Counted from the stretch's first letter, positions 53,297 through 62,836 are shown. The stretch: DNA of 64,000 nt from JAFDZV01 sp964455525 (GCA_964455525.1 CAYVWR010000001.1:1116001-1180000); one strand, 5' to 3'. Translations and numbers: made by a program. The notes: generated from the sequence alone by a model not told the origin.

Positions 53297-55879
53297 ATGA
53301 CGATCTATCAGCCCGGCACCAGCCGGGATGCAGATGAACAACTCATCGGCGCCAAGGCACGCAACCTGTCGATTCTGATCGGTGCCGGACATGCTGTCCC
53401 TCCCTTCTTTGTCGTCACCGCCGATGCGTTTGCAAGCGCGGCAACCGCCTCCCCCGGCGCCCGGTCCATCCCGGCACCTCTGCTTCGGGAGATCGAGGAT
53501 GCGGCAGCGGAACGATGGACCGATCAGACCTATCTGGCGGTTCGCTCCTCGGCAGTCGGTGAGGACAGCGCCGATCTCTCCTATGCCGGGCAGCTTGTCT
53601 CCTTCCTCTTCGTTCGCCGTAGCGACCTTGCCGAATGCATCCTGGGCGTCTGGCAGTCGGCCTTTAGCGAACGGGTGAGCGCATACCGCAAGCACAATGG
53701 GGTGCACGGCGAGTTCCCTCGTGTGGCCGTTATCATACAGGAGATGATCGCCGCCGATATATCCGGCGTGGCATTCGGGATCGATCCGGTCTCCGGCGAT
53801 AGAAGCGCCGTGGTGATCTCGGCAGTGTATGGCCTCGGTGAAGGGCTGGTAAGCGGCGAACTTGACGCCGATACCTACCTGGTTCGCCGTGGGGGAACGG
53901 TGGAATCCAATATTGCGCAGAAGCATCACCAGGTGGTCTTCGACCGCCATGGCGGCCGGTTCACGACCACAGAAAGCCTTCCCGCCGAGCTTTGCACAAG
54001 CCCGACGCTGACCCCAACATGGATCGAGGAGATCGCCGCCGCAACCAGAAGGCTTGGAACGCTCTTCGGACGCCCTCAGGATGTGGAATGGTGCATCGCG
54101 GAGAACCGCCTCTACCTTCTCCAGAGCCGTCCGGTTACCGGGCTTGCCTCATCCCCCGACACGACACGCGGACGCATCCTCTGGGACAACTCCAATATCA
54201 TCGAAAGCTACTCCGGCGTCACCACGCCCCTCACCTTCTCCTTTGTCCGCGATGTCTACTCGGAGGTCTACCAGGAACTCTGCCGAATACTGGGAGTGGA
54301 TCAGGAGACAATCGACAGCAATCGGGACATCTTCGAGATGCTGGGGCTGATCCGGGGAAGGATCTACTATAATCTGCTGAACTGGTACCGCCTGCTGGTA
54401 CTTCTGCCCGGCTACAGCATCAATGCCGGGTTCATGGAGCAGATGATGGGGGTAAAGGATCGGCTGGAGGAGACCCCGACGGTCGTTCCCAGCAAGCGCA
54501 ACCCCTATATCCGGCTGGGGTTCTCCCTGTACCGGCTGGTAGCGAACCTTGTGACGCTTCCGAAGAACATCATCGGCTTTCAGAAGCACCTCAACACGAC
54601 GCTGGCACCGCTGGAAAAAAACGATGATCTGCGCGAGCTTGCCCCCGATGAACTTATGGCCCTGTACGGAAGGCTGGAACGCTCGCTGCTGCAACGCTGG
54701 CGCCTGCCGATCCTGAACGACTTCTACACCATGATCTTTTTCGGCCTGCTGAAGCGGACCATAGAGAAATGGCAACTGGATAGCGCGGGAACCCTCCATA
54801 ACGATCTGCTGAGCGGCGAGGGAGGCATCATCTCCACCGAGCCGATGCGGCGCCTCCGGGAGATAGGCGCAAGGATCGGAGCAGAGCCGGAGCTCGCCGC
54901 ACTGTTCCAGTCCGCCACACCCGGCCAGGCCCTTCGCGCGCTGCGCGAATACCCCGAGCTGCACCGCGAGGTAGAGGAGTACGTGGAATATTTCGGCGAT
55001 CGCTATGTAGGGGAACTGAAGCTGGAGACGATAACGCCGAAGCAAAATCGGGAACTGATCGTCAAGCTTCTGGCCGGCTACCTGCACCATGGAAGCGCCG
55101 GTGGGCGGATCGATCCTGAACAGCTACGGCGGGATGCGGAAGCAACCGTCCAGAGGAAGATCCGAAGCCCCTTCCGACGCTGGCTCTTCAACTGGCTGCT
55201 CCGCCAGGCCCGGGAACGGGTGAAAAACCGGGAGAACCTGCGGTTCGAGCGTACCCGCGTCTTTGGCGTGGTGCGAAGGATATTCCTGGCGATAGGAGAG
55301 CGCTTCAGCGCCGAAGGGGTGCTCGCCGCCCCCCGCGACATCTTCTGGCTGACCAAGGAGGAGATCTTCGACTTCATCATCGGGGCCGCAGCCACCACCG
55401 ATCTGCGTGGCCTTGCCGATATCCGCCGCGCCGAATTCGCACGCTACGGCAGCCAGCCCCCGGCCGATCGGTTTGCAACCTATGGCGTCGTCTATCTTGG
55501 CAATGCCTTTCGCGAGGAGGGGCAGGCCACCATAGCCACGGAGGGGGCCGATCTGAGCGGCACCCCATGCTGCCCCGGCATTGTGCGCAAACGGGTACGC
55601 GTGGTGCTCGACCCTGGCACGGCCCCCCCGCTCGATGGCGACATCATGGTGGCTGAACGAACCGATCCGGGCTGGGCACCTCTGTTCCCGATGGCAGGAG
55701 GACTGCTCGTGGAACGGGGCAGCCTGCTCTCGCACTCCGCGATCGTTGCGCGAGAGCTTGGCATCCCGGCAATCGTTGGCATTACAGGGCTTATCACACG
55801 GCTCCGCGATGGCGACCTTGTGGAGATGGACGGAGCACGCGGGACCATCCGTATCATCACCGGGGAGGAGGACCAATGA
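53297..55879 (+). CDS. PEP-synthase-like phosphotransferase (ATP-grasp plus phosphohistidine domain)
   Basis: An 860-residue protein with the three-part layout of PEP synthase/rifampicin phosphotransferase. The N-terminal ATP-grasp domain (about 1-290) shows GAKARNLSILI, AVRSSAVGEDSADLSYAGQ, GLGEGLVSGELDADTYLV and the closing VEWCIAENRLYLLQSRPVT. A long helical middle (300-730), probably the substrate-binding part, has no family motif. The C-terminal swivelling domain (about 750-860) carries the phosphorylatable His813 in SHSAIVARELGIPAIVG. Such enzymes transfer the beta-phosphate of ATP to a small acceptor (pyruvate, an antibiotic or another alcohol). It is the first gene of the compact cluster; its stop overlaps the next start. 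Confidence 0.82.
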   Translation: MTIYQPGTSRDADEQLIGAKARNLSILIGAGHAVPPFFVVTADAFASAATASPGARSIPAPLLREIEDAAAERWTDQTYLAVRSSAVGEDSADLSYAGQLVSFLFVRRSDLAECILGVWQSAFSERVSAYRKHNGVHGEFPRVAVIIQEMIAADISGVAFGIDPVSGDRSAVVISAVYGLGEGLVSGELDADTYLVRRGGTVESNIAQKHHQVVFDRHGGRFTTTESLPAELCTSPTLTPTWIEEIAAATRRLGTLFGRPQDVEWCIAENRLYLLQSRPVTGLASSPDTTRGRILWDNSNIIESYSGVTTPLTFSFVRDVYSEVYQELCRILGVDQETIDSNRDIFEMLGLIRGRIYYNLLNWYRLLVLLPGYSINAGFMEQMMGVKDRLEETPTVVPSKRNPYIRLGFSLYRLVANLVTLPKNIIGFQKHLNTTLAPLEKNDDLRELAPDELMALYGRLERSLLQRWRLPILNDFYTMIFFGLLKRTIEKWQLDSAGTLHNDLLSGEGGIISTEPMRRLREIGARIGAEPELAALFQSATPGQALRALREYPELHREVEEYVEYFGDRYVGELKLETITPKQNRELIVKLLAGYLHHGSAGGRIDPEQLRRDAEATVQRKIRSPFRRWLFNWLLRQARERVKNRENLRFERTRVFGVVRRIFLAIGERFSAEGVLAAPRDIFWLTKEEIFDFIIGAAATTDLRGLADIRRAEFARYGSQPPADRFATYGVVYLGNAFREEGQATIATEGADLSGTPCCPGIVRKRVRVVLDPGTAPPLDGDIMVAERTDPGWAPLFPMAGGLLVERGSLLSHSAIVARELGIPAIVGITGLITRLRDGDLVEMDGARGTIRIITGEEDQ

Positions 55880-56970
55880 GCGATATACGCCAGAGAGCGT
55901 CGTTCGAGATCATCCGTTATGCCAGTTGCTGGGAGGATGCCGATATTCTGGTAGAGGCGCTCGATATCGCACCGCACACACGCTGCCTTTCGGTTGCCTC
56001 CGGTGGGGATAACTCCCTTGCGCTTCTGGCAGGTGGTCCAGAACTGGTTGTCGCAGCCGATATAAGCGCCGCCCAGCTTGCATGCGTGGAGATCAAGATG
56101 GCAGCATGTGGCCAGCTTGAGCATCACCGGTTCCTCCAATTCCTGGGGTTTCGAGAGAGTCCCGAAGGGCGTCTGGAGACATACCGGATGTTGCGCAGCA
56201 AGCTTTCGGGCCAGACGCGCATCTTCTGGGACGGACGCCCGGAGCTGATACGCAACGGGGTGATCCACGCGGGAAAGTTCGAGCGGTACTTCCATCTGTT
56301 CCGGCGCAGGGTGCTCCCGCTTGTTCATAGCCAGCGCGATTCCCACACCCTGCTCAAGAAAAAAAGTAGAGAGGAACGGGAGGGATTCTACCGAAAACGT
56401 TGGGATACGTGGCGATGGCGTCTGATCTTCAGACTATTCTTCAGCCGATTTGTGATGGGAAAGATGGGACGCGACCCGGAATTCTTTCGCTATGTCCAGG
56501 GTGATGTCGCCACAAGGATTCTGCGCCGCGTAGAATATGCTCTTACAACCCTCCCGGCACACGACAACCCGTACATGACCTATATCCTTACGGGAAACTT
56601 CGGAGATGCGCTCCCATTCTACGCACGACCTGAGAATTTCACCCAGATCCGGGAGAACCTGGAACGCCTGCACCTGTTTCATGGCGGGGTAGGTGAAGCA
56701 ACCAAACGATTCGGCAGCTTCGATGCATGCAATCTCTCCGATATCTTCGAGTATATGGCCCCCCCGGAGTTCCGTACGCTTGCCGGGGAGATCGTGGCCG
56801 GATGCCGTAAGGGAGCGCGACTGGCCTACTGGAACATGCTCGTCCCCCGACAGATATCGCTGGTGCTGCCAGAGACAACCGCAACTCTCGACCGGCTCTC
56901 CGAGAGTCTGTTCATGAAGGATCGCGCATTCTTCTATCAGTCGTTTTTCGTCGATAAGGTTCTGGGATGA
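55876..56970 (+). CDS. DUF3419/BtaA-like S-adenosylmethionine aminocarboxypropyl transferase
   Basis: A 364-residue protein of the DUF3419 family, whose characterised member BtaA moves the 3-amino-3-carboxypropyl group of SAM onto diacylglycerol to form homoserine lipid. The SAM-binding segment RCLSVASGGDNSLALLAGGP is followed by VVAADISAAQLACVEIKMAA; family blocks VEYALTTLPAHDNPYMTYIL, FGSFDACNLSDIFEYM and ARLAYWNMLVP are present. A stretch of basic residues at about 155-185 may bind membranes. The BtaB methyltransferase that would complete a betaine lipid is not in the window. Its start and stop both overlap neighbouring genes by four bases. Confidence 0.88.
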   Translation: MSDIRQRASFEIIRYASCWEDADILVEALDIAPHTRCLSVASGGDNSLALLAGGPELVVAADISAAQLACVEIKMAACGQLEHHRFLQFLGFRESPEGRLETYRMLRSKLSGQTRIFWDGRPELIRNGVIHAGKFERYFHLFRRRVLPLVHSQRDSHTLLKKKSREEREGFYRKRWDTWRWRLIFRLFFSRFVMGKMGRDPEFFRYVQGDVATRILRRVEYALTTLPAHDNPYMTYILTGNFGDALPFYARPENFTQIRENLERLHLFHGGVGEATKRFGSFDACNLSDIFEYMAPPEFRTLAGEIVAGCRKGARLAYWNMLVPRQISLVLPETTATLDRLSESLFMKDRAFFYQSFFVDKVLG

Positions 56971-57797
56971 TCTTCACTTCGGATATAATCTCTGCGATCG
57001 TAGTGGGCGCGCTCTATCTGGTGCTCTTTGCAGCAGCAGAGATCTGGCGACGAACCGGCTCCCCCGATGTGGAGCATACACGCAAACTGGTCCATTTCGG
57101 CGCCGGGGTGATAGCGCTTGCATTCCCCTATCTCTTCCGCTCGCATTGGACGATCCTTCTGTTGGCAGGGATCTTTGCCCTGATCCTGATCTGGACACGC
57201 CGCACAGGCGTCCTTCGGTCGGTACAGGGAGTTGAACGGAGCACCATCGGGGAGATCATCTATCCGGCCGCTGTCTACCTGACCTTTCTCCTCAGCTCGA
57301 TTCACGGAGGGATCGAGTTTTATGTGGCCCCGCTGCTGACGCTTGCCATCTCCGATGCCCTTGCAGGGATCATCGGCAAACGTATCGCAAGCCCGCTCTA
57401 TCACTTCGGCGGCGAGGCAAAAAGCCTCGCCGGCTCCCTGGCGTTTTTCCTGCCAACGGCTGTCATCACAGGTCTGGCACTCAATGGGTTCTCAGCAGCA
57501 TCCTGGGCCAATCCGCAGATCATCCCGCCACTGACGGTGGCCGCAGGGCTTACCATGATCGAGGCCCTCTCGCCCCGAGGGCTGGATAATATCACGATCC
57601 CGGTCGCGGCATGGTACTTCCTCTATCTGACCGATACATGCGTGGGAAATCCGATCATCATGGCGATCTTCTACGTTGCGGTCTGGGTGCCCTTCGCTAT
57701 CGGCATACGAGCCGTCCTGAAGATGAGACATACCACGGCCAGTTCACAACAGTCCTCCACGGTCAGCAATACCCGTGGACCGGCAGAGCGACCATAA
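56967..57797 (+). CDS. dolichol/phytol kinase-like CTP-dependent membrane kinase
   Basis: A 276-residue membrane protein with seven or so transmembrane segments, matching the SEC59/DGK1/VTE5 family, which phosphorylates long-chain alcohols or diacylglycerol with CTP. Recognisable features are HTRKLVHFGAGVIALAFPYL (the RK..H motif), ERSTIGEIIYPAAVYLTFLL, LTLAISDALAGIIGKRIASP, GGEAKSLAGSLAFF and a LTMIEALSPRGLDNITIPVA helix. It would phosphorylate a prenol or lipid alcohol. Starts at a 4-nt overlap with the previous gene; the next gene begins 3 bp after its stop. Confidence 0.85.
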   Translation: MIFTSDIISAIVVGALYLVLFAAAEIWRRTGSPDVEHTRKLVHFGAGVIALAFPYLFRSHWTILLLAGIFALILIWTRRTGVLRSVQGVERSTIGEIIYPAAVYLTFLLSSIHGGIEFYVAPLLTLAISDALAGIIGKRIASPLYHFGGEAKSLAGSLAFFLPTAVITGLALNGFSAASWANPQIIPPLTVAAGLTMIEALSPRGLDNITIPVAAWYFLYLTDTCVGNPIIMAIFYVAVWVPFAIGIRAVLKMRHTTASSQQSSTVSNTRGPAERP

Positions 57798-57800
57798 CCA

Positions 57801-58826
57801 ATGGGAAGATCGGGAGCTATGATGCCCTACAGCGTTCACCTACATTCCCCGGATGCGCCGGAGATGGAACTGTTCCGGCAGGTTGCTACAGACCTTTATA
57901 CCGATGATCCGCGCTGGACGGCCCCGGATGATCCCCCGGCACTGCCCGGTACGATCTGCGCTCTGGTCCGGTGCGGCGAGAACGTCGTAGGGCGAGCATG
58001 CGGCATGGTCAATATGGAGATCGCCTATAACGGCGCAAAAACAGCACTGATAGGATGGTATGAATGCAGCGATGACCCTGCGGCCGCCGGGCTGCTGCTG
58101 CGGAGCATCGCCAGCCATTTCCGGGACCAGGGATACTCCTACCTGATCGGACCGATGAACGGCTCCACCTGGCACCGCTATCGCTTCGCCGACCCATCGG
58201 AGGCCCCCCCGTTCTTCCTCGATGTGCATACCAAGCCGTGGTACGTCGAGCAGTTCACCGACCATGGCTTCGAGACCATCGCACGGTATAGCTCCACCCG
58301 ATTCGATCCCGGCACAGGCGACCCCGAGCGGGTCGGGCGCTCCGAGGAACTATATCGTTCACAGGGCATTACCATACGTCCCATCCGAACCGATGATTTC
58401 GAGAACGAACTGCGGCGGCTGCATCAGATCACCCTGGAAAGCTTTACCCGAAACTTCCTCTATACTCCTATCCCGTTCGAGAGCTTCCGGGCTATGTATA
58501 CCCCGATCGCCCCGCTGATACAGCCCAGCCTTGTGCAGATCGCCGAGAGCGCCGATGGGCGCCCGCTCGGCTATATCTTCACCATCGGCGATCGGTTCAA
58601 TCGCACCACGCCGACGCTTATCATCAAAACCGCCGGGATTGTGCCGATGAGCCGGACGCGAGGTCTGGGCACGCTTCTGATCGAGAAGATGCATATCGTT
58701 GCGCGTGAACAAGGCTATCAAGCATGCATTCATGCTCTGATGCATCAGAACAATCCATCGGCAAGCATCCTCTCCAACGAGAGCCGACCCTATCGCACGT
58801 ATCGCCTGCTCGGCCGGAGCCTATGA
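57801..58826 (+). CDS. GNAT-fold N-acyltransferase
   Basis: A 341-residue protein with two GNAT-like halves. The C-terminal half has the typical acyl-CoA-binding core (LIIKTAGIVPMSRTRGLGTL, then LIEKMHIVAREQGYQACIHA and a final NNPSASILSN). The N-terminal half includes the characteristic SYLIGPMNGSTWHRYRF segment. GNAT enzymes transfer acetyl or longer acyl groups to amines; in this cluster the amine of an aminocarboxypropyl lipid would be an attractive target, but this is inference. In-frame ATGs at 57819 and 57822 are alternative starts. Its stop overlaps the acyl-AMP ligase start. Confidence 0.8.
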   Translation: MGRSGAMMPYSVHLHSPDAPEMELFRQVATDLYTDDPRWTAPDDPPALPGTICALVRCGENVVGRACGMVNMEIAYNGAKTALIGWYECSDDPAAAGLLLRSIASHFRDQGYSYLIGPMNGSTWHRYRFADPSEAPPFFLDVHTKPWYVEQFTDHGFETIARYSSTRFDPGTGDPERVGRSEELYRSQGITIRPIRTDDFENELRRLHQITLESFTRNFLYTPIPFESFRAMYTPIAPLIQPSLVQIAESADGRPLGYIFTIGDRFNRTTPTLIIKTAGIVPMSRTRGLGTLLIEKMHIVAREQGYQACIHALMHQNNPSASILSNESRPYRTYRLLGRSL

Positions 58827-60364
58827 GCGGCAACATCATCGAGATATTCCCGGAGGTTGCCCGGCGGCATCCCCGAAAACCTGCGATCGTTCAGGGGGAA
58901 CGAAGCGTCAGCTACGAAACGATGCACGCCGATGTTGGCCGCGTTGCAGGATATCTACGGGAACGCGGGATCGGGCACGGCTCCCGTGTGCTGATATTCG
59001 TGCCGATGTCTATCGAACTGTACGAGATCCTGCTGGGGATATTCCATCTGGGTGCCGTCGCGGTGTTCATCGACGCCTGGTCCGACAGAAAACGACTGGC
59101 TGCGGCATGCCGTGCTGCATCCCCCGATGCGTTTATCGGCACGACACGCGCACAACTGCTGCGGCTGCTTTCGCCGGAGATCCGTGCAATTCCGGTCAAG
59201 CTTCGCTCAAACGTCGGCGCCTGGCATCCGAAGAACTCCCAGCCCCCTCCTGTGGCCGATGTCTCCCCGGAGGAGCCTGCGCTTATCACTTTTACAACCG
59301 GAAGCACCGGAACGCCAAAAGGGGCAAATCGCACCCATGGATTCCTTCTGGCACAGCATCGGGCGCTCGTCGCCAATCTCCGCCCCACGCCTGATGATGT
59401 AGATATGCCGGTGCTGCCGATCTTTGTGCTCAGCAATCTTGCCACCGGCTCCACCACGGTGCTGCCACCGGTCGATCCGCGGCACGTGGAGCAGTTCGAT
59501 CCTGCAACGGTCGTGGAGGTGATGACACAGTGGAAGGTTACAACCACCTCAGGATCGCCTGCGTTCTACGAGAAACTGGCACGGTACGTTCAGGCGCGGG
59601 CGATACCACTGCCAACCCTGCAACGGCTGTTTCTTGGCGGCGCTCCCATCTTCCCACCGCTGGCACGCCTTCTTGTTGAAGCCTTTCCGCACACCGAGAC
59701 AACCATCCTCTATGGCTCCACCGAAGCCGAACCGATCAGCGAGCTTTCAGCACGAGAGCTGCTTCGCGATGAAAACGCAACGGTGGAACATGGCCTGCTC
59801 GTCGGCCATCCGGTAGAACAAACCGATGTTGCGCTCATACCGATTGTCGATGCCCCCATCGTGCTCGCGCCCGGTGAGACGATCGGCACCATACGGCTGC
59901 CCCCGGGAGAGCCGGGAGAGATCTGCGTGGCAGGGGATCATGTGCTACGGGAGTATCATGGCGACCAGGAGGCAATGCTGCGCAACAAGATCCGCGACGG
60001 CGGGCGAATCTGGCACCGTACTGGAGATGCAGGATATATCGACCGGGATGGGCGGCTCTTCCTTCTTGGCCGTGCCCGGCAGAGCTTCGAGCATAAAGGG
60101 CGGCGGATCTTTCCCTTTCCGATCGAGGCACGCCTGCATGCAATGCCGGAGGTGGCGACCGGAACGATCCTGAAGGTGGGATCGAAGCTTGTTGTGGTTA
60201 TTGAACTGGCCAAGGGAGAGCGGTTGAACGCCGGGGAGCTTGAGCAGATGCTGGCGCAGGGCGGCATCCCGTTCGATGCCGTCCGAATCATCCATGCCAT
60301 CCCCCGCGATCCACGGCATCACTCCAAGATCGACTACGACCGCCTGCGGGAGATGCTGGCATGA
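58823..60364 (+). CDS. acyl-AMP ligase/OleC-like adenylate-forming enzyme
   Basis: A 513-residue adenylating enzyme of the ANL superfamily. The ATP-binding loop is ITFTTGSTGTPKGANRTHGF, followed by TILYGSTEAEPISEL, the GDAGYIDRDGRLFLLGRARQ hinge and the terminal catalytic Lys region HHSKIDYDRLRE. Its order and spacing (SPAFYEKLARYVQ, LGGAPIFPPLARLL, VGHPVEQTDVALI) resemble OleC, the beta-lactone synthetase of head-to-head olefin synthesis, and fatty-acyl-AMP ligases. OleA, OleB and OleD are not in the window. It activates a carboxylic acid as acyl-AMP (or cyclises a beta-hydroxy acid, if OleC-like). The start overlaps the GNAT stop (ATGA). Confidence 0.85.
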   Translation: MSGNIIEIFPEVARRHPRKPAIVQGERSVSYETMHADVGRVAGYLRERGIGHGSRVLIFVPMSIELYEILLGIFHLGAVAVFIDAWSDRKRLAAACRAASPDAFIGTTRAQLLRLLSPEIRAIPVKLRSNVGAWHPKNSQPPPVADVSPEEPALITFTTGSTGTPKGANRTHGFLLAQHRALVANLRPTPDDVDMPVLPIFVLSNLATGSTTVLPPVDPRHVEQFDPATVVEVMTQWKVTTTSGSPAFYEKLARYVQARAIPLPTLQRLFLGGAPIFPPLARLLVEAFPHTETTILYGSTEAEPISELSARELLRDENATVEHGLLVGHPVEQTDVALIPIVDAPIVLAPGETIGTIRLPPGEPGEICVAGDHVLREYHGDQEAMLRNKIRDGGRIWHRTGDAGYIDRDGRLFLLGRARQSFEHKGRRIFPFPIEARLHAMPEVATGTILKVGSKLVVVIELAKGERLNAGELEQMLAQGGIPFDAVRIIHAIPRDPRHHSKIDYDRLREMLA

Positions 60365-60593
60365 ACAGGCAGGCAGAGACGTTCATCGCACGGCATCGCT
60401 CGCCGATGCCAACCGATCAGGCAGCCGCCCGCACCGGTCCCTTTCAACAGATCCCATCGCAGAACGGCGGGCATCCCGCACATGCCTGCCCCCGAACCAG
60501 AACGGGCAGAGCATCCAGGGACGCCATAGAGAACAACGGACCCTCCCTGATCGTAACTCATGGATCGTACACTCAACATCCTCGATTCCGCGC

Positions 60594-61889
60594 ATGCCTA
60601 CATCAAGTAATCAAGCACGAGGAGCAATCGAACGGCTTCTCAACAGCACATCGGCCGAAGAGGTGGTGGCACGGATGATGCCCGTTCTCCCCGAACAGCT
60701 CCCCCTTCCTCCGGCCGTGCCGGAGACACGAAGCTGGAGCACCGAGGCGACAAAAGCACGCCAAGGATTTCTGGAACGGCAGCATGGACTACACCTCCCT
60801 CATCTGACCGATGGAGCGATGAAGGAGGACCATACGGTGTTCAAAGGAAACATCGAGAACTTCATCGGCATGACCCAGGTGCCAACAGGCATCATCGGCC
60901 CGCTTCGCATCAACGGGCCGGATGCAAAAGGGGATTTCTATGTGCCGCTTGCCACAACCGAAGGGGCCTTGATCGCCTCCTATAATCGCGGCGCGGCCGT
61001 GGTCTCGCGTGCCGGTGGAGTCACCAGCGTCTGTATGACCGAGGCCGTGCAACGCTCCCCTTGCTTCCGATTCAGAACGTTCGGCGATGCGGGGCTGTTC
61101 TTGCTCTGGGTGATGAGGAATATCGACTCCTTTCACGATATCGTTCCCACAGTCTCCTCGCATGCAAAACTGGAAGATATCAGGCCGAACGTGGATGGCA
61201 ATCAGATCACGCTCGTCTTCGAGTATACCACCGGCGATGCCGCAGGGCAGAACATGGTGACCCTCTGTACCGATGCGATCTGCCAGTATATCATCCGGCA
61301 GGCGCCGATGAAGCCGATCTCATGGTTCATCGAGGGAAATCTTTCCGGCGACAAGAAGGCAACCGCTCTCTCCTTCATTTCGGTGCGCGGACGCAAGGTA
61401 ACCGCCGAGGCGCGCATCCCACGTCGGCTGGTGGAGGAGATGCTGCATGCCACACCGGAACAGATGATGGAGTACTGGAAGATGTCGATGACCAACGGCG
61501 TGCAGAGCGGCTCGATAGGCGTCAACGGACATTTTGCGAACGGGCTTGCCGCCATTTTTCTGGCATGCGGCCAAGATGTGGCCTGCGTCTCCGAAGCATC
61601 GGTGGGGATCACCCGGTTCGATATCACGCCGGAGGACGATCTCTATATCTGCGTTACCCTTCCCAACCTGATCGTTGGCACCGTGGGCGGCGGCACCGGC
61701 CTCCCCACACAGCGCGAATGCCTGGAACTGCTCGGCTGTTACGGCACCGGCACGGCACGGAAATTCGCTGAGATATGCGCGGCCACGATCCTCTGCGGCG
61801 AACTCTCTATCGTGGCGGCGATCGCCGTAGGCGATTTTGCAAAGGCACATGCGATCTATGGCCGCAAGAAAAGCGGAGCGAACCATTGA
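60594..61889 (+). CDS. HMG-CoA reductase-family enzyme, atypical
   Basis: A 431-residue protein. The class I-like catalytic set is present: Glu123 in LATTEGALIAS, Lys254/255 in SGDKKATALSF, Asp328 in ACGQDVACVSEA and His419 in AKAHAIYGRK. Family blocks GNIENFIGMTQVPTGIIGPL and GTVGGGTGLPTQRECLELLG are clear. The NADP-site motif DAMGMN is altered to DAAGQN (215-220). The usual role is reduction of HMG-CoA to mevalonate; here no other mevalonate gene is present and the family may use another thioester. The ATG at 60594 was chosen from alignment; the previous gene ends 229 bp upstream. Its stop overlaps the UbiA start. Confidence 0.85.
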   Translation: MPTSSNQARGAIERLLNSTSAEEVVARMMPVLPEQLPLPPAVPETRSWSTEATKARQGFLERQHGLHLPHLTDGAMKEDHTVFKGNIENFIGMTQVPTGIIGPLRINGPDAKGDFYVPLATTEGALIASYNRGAAVVSRAGGVTSVCMTEAVQRSPCFRFRTFGDAGLFLLWVMRNIDSFHDIVPTVSSHAKLEDIRPNVDGNQITLVFEYTTGDAAGQNMVTLCTDAICQYIIRQAPMKPISWFIEGNLSGDKKATALSFISVRGRKVTAEARIPRRLVEEMLHATPEQMMEYWKMSMTNGVQSGSIGVNGHFANGLAAIFLACGQDVACVSEASVGITRFDITPEDDLYICVTLPNLIVGTVGGGTGLPTQRECLELLGCYGTGTARKFAEICAATILCGELSIVAAIAVGDFAKAHAIYGRKKSGANH

Positions 61890-62836
61890 GCACAAGCGAT
61901 CCTCACCAGAAACGGCGCCCCCTGCTTAAACGGCTGTGGGAATATCAGGCGGAGCGATTCCCGGTGTTCCGGCATGGGCTGCTGATCGTCACCTTCACCT
62001 TCTCGGCGGCTTCGTACTCCAGAATCTGCCGGGGTGCCGATGGATTTGTTTCGGCAACGGAATTTGTTGTCGGCGCCATCACCGCCTTTCTCCTGTTCCT
62101 TCTCCTTCGGCTCTTCGACGAGTTCAAGGATGCCGAGGAGGATGCCCGGTTTCGTCCCTATCGCCCGGTGCCTCGCGGCCTGGTAAGTCTGGCGGAACTC
62201 CGATGGGTTATCATTGCCGTTATAGCCATCGCGCTTGCAGTGAACGCGGCCGTTATGCCCGTGATGATATGGGCGTTCCTCCTGGCACTCGCGTATATGG
62301 CGCTGATGACCAAGGAGTTCTTCATAGCCGAACAATTGAAGCGCCGCCCGATTGCCTATATGCTCTCGCATATGGTCATTATGCCGATGATCGACTTCTA
62401 TACGACCGGATTGGACTGGATCAACGAGGGAACAGCGCCGCCAAACGGCCTGGAGTTTTTCCTGACGGTTACCTTTCTCAACGGCATCGTTATCGAACTG
62501 GGGCGAAAGATTCGCGCGCCTGAAGCAGAGGAGCATGGCGTTGATACCTACTCGGCGCTCTACGGGGCACGACGCGCAACACTGGGATGGCTTGGCATCC
62601 TTGTGCTGACATATATCTCGGCAGCACTGGCGGCGTGGTACGCAGGGTTCGGCCAGTGGGGAATACTTGTGCTGACGCTGATACTTGTGGCATGTAGCAT
62701 ACCCGGCGTGCTCTTTCTTTTGAAACAGGAACAGCGACGAGCCACGTTGATAGAAACCGCGGCAGGAGTCTGGACCATCGGGATGTATCTGACCCTGGGT
62801 GCTCTGCCGATGCTCATTCGCTGGCTCGCTTCCTGA
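61886..62836 (+). CDS. UbiA-superfamily prenyltransferase
   Basis: A 316-residue membrane protein with about eight helices, starting at a TTG that overlaps the HMG-CoA-reductase stop (TTGA). The first Asp-rich motif of UbiA enzymes appears as RLFDEFKDAEEDARFRPYRP (Asp78, Asp82, Asp86), which binds Mg and the prenyl diphosphate. The second conserved region reads IELGRKIRAPEAEEHGVDTY (204-222), a form seen in a sub-group of UbiA proteins. UbiA enzymes attach prenyl chains to aromatic rings, glycerol phosphates or other acceptors. Its acceptor is unknown. A related gene follows after 148 bp. Confidence 0.88.
   Translation: MSTSDPHQKRRPLLKRLWEYQAERFPVFRHGLLIVTFTFSAASYSRICRGADGFVSATEFVVGAITAFLLFLLLRLFDEFKDAEEDARFRPYRPVPRGLVSLAELRWVIIAVIAIALAVNAAVMPVMIWAFLLALAYMALMTKEFFIAEQLKRRPIAYMLSHMVIMPMIDFYTTGLDWINEGTAPPNGLEFFLTVTFLNGIVIELGRKIRAPEAEEHGVDTYSALYGARRATLGWLGILVLTYISAALAAWYAGFGQWGILVLTLILVACSIPGVLFLLKQEQRRATLIETAAGVWTIGMYLTLGALPMLIRWLAS

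Noticed and set aside
60361..60678. 105-codon frame starting with an ATGA overlap after the acyl-AMP ligase
   Set aside because: Start position is attractive, but the peptide is dominated by Pro, Arg, His, Thr and Ser without structure and overlaps the HMG-CoA-reductase start by 85 bp. I treat 60365-60593 as an unexplained intergenic gap.
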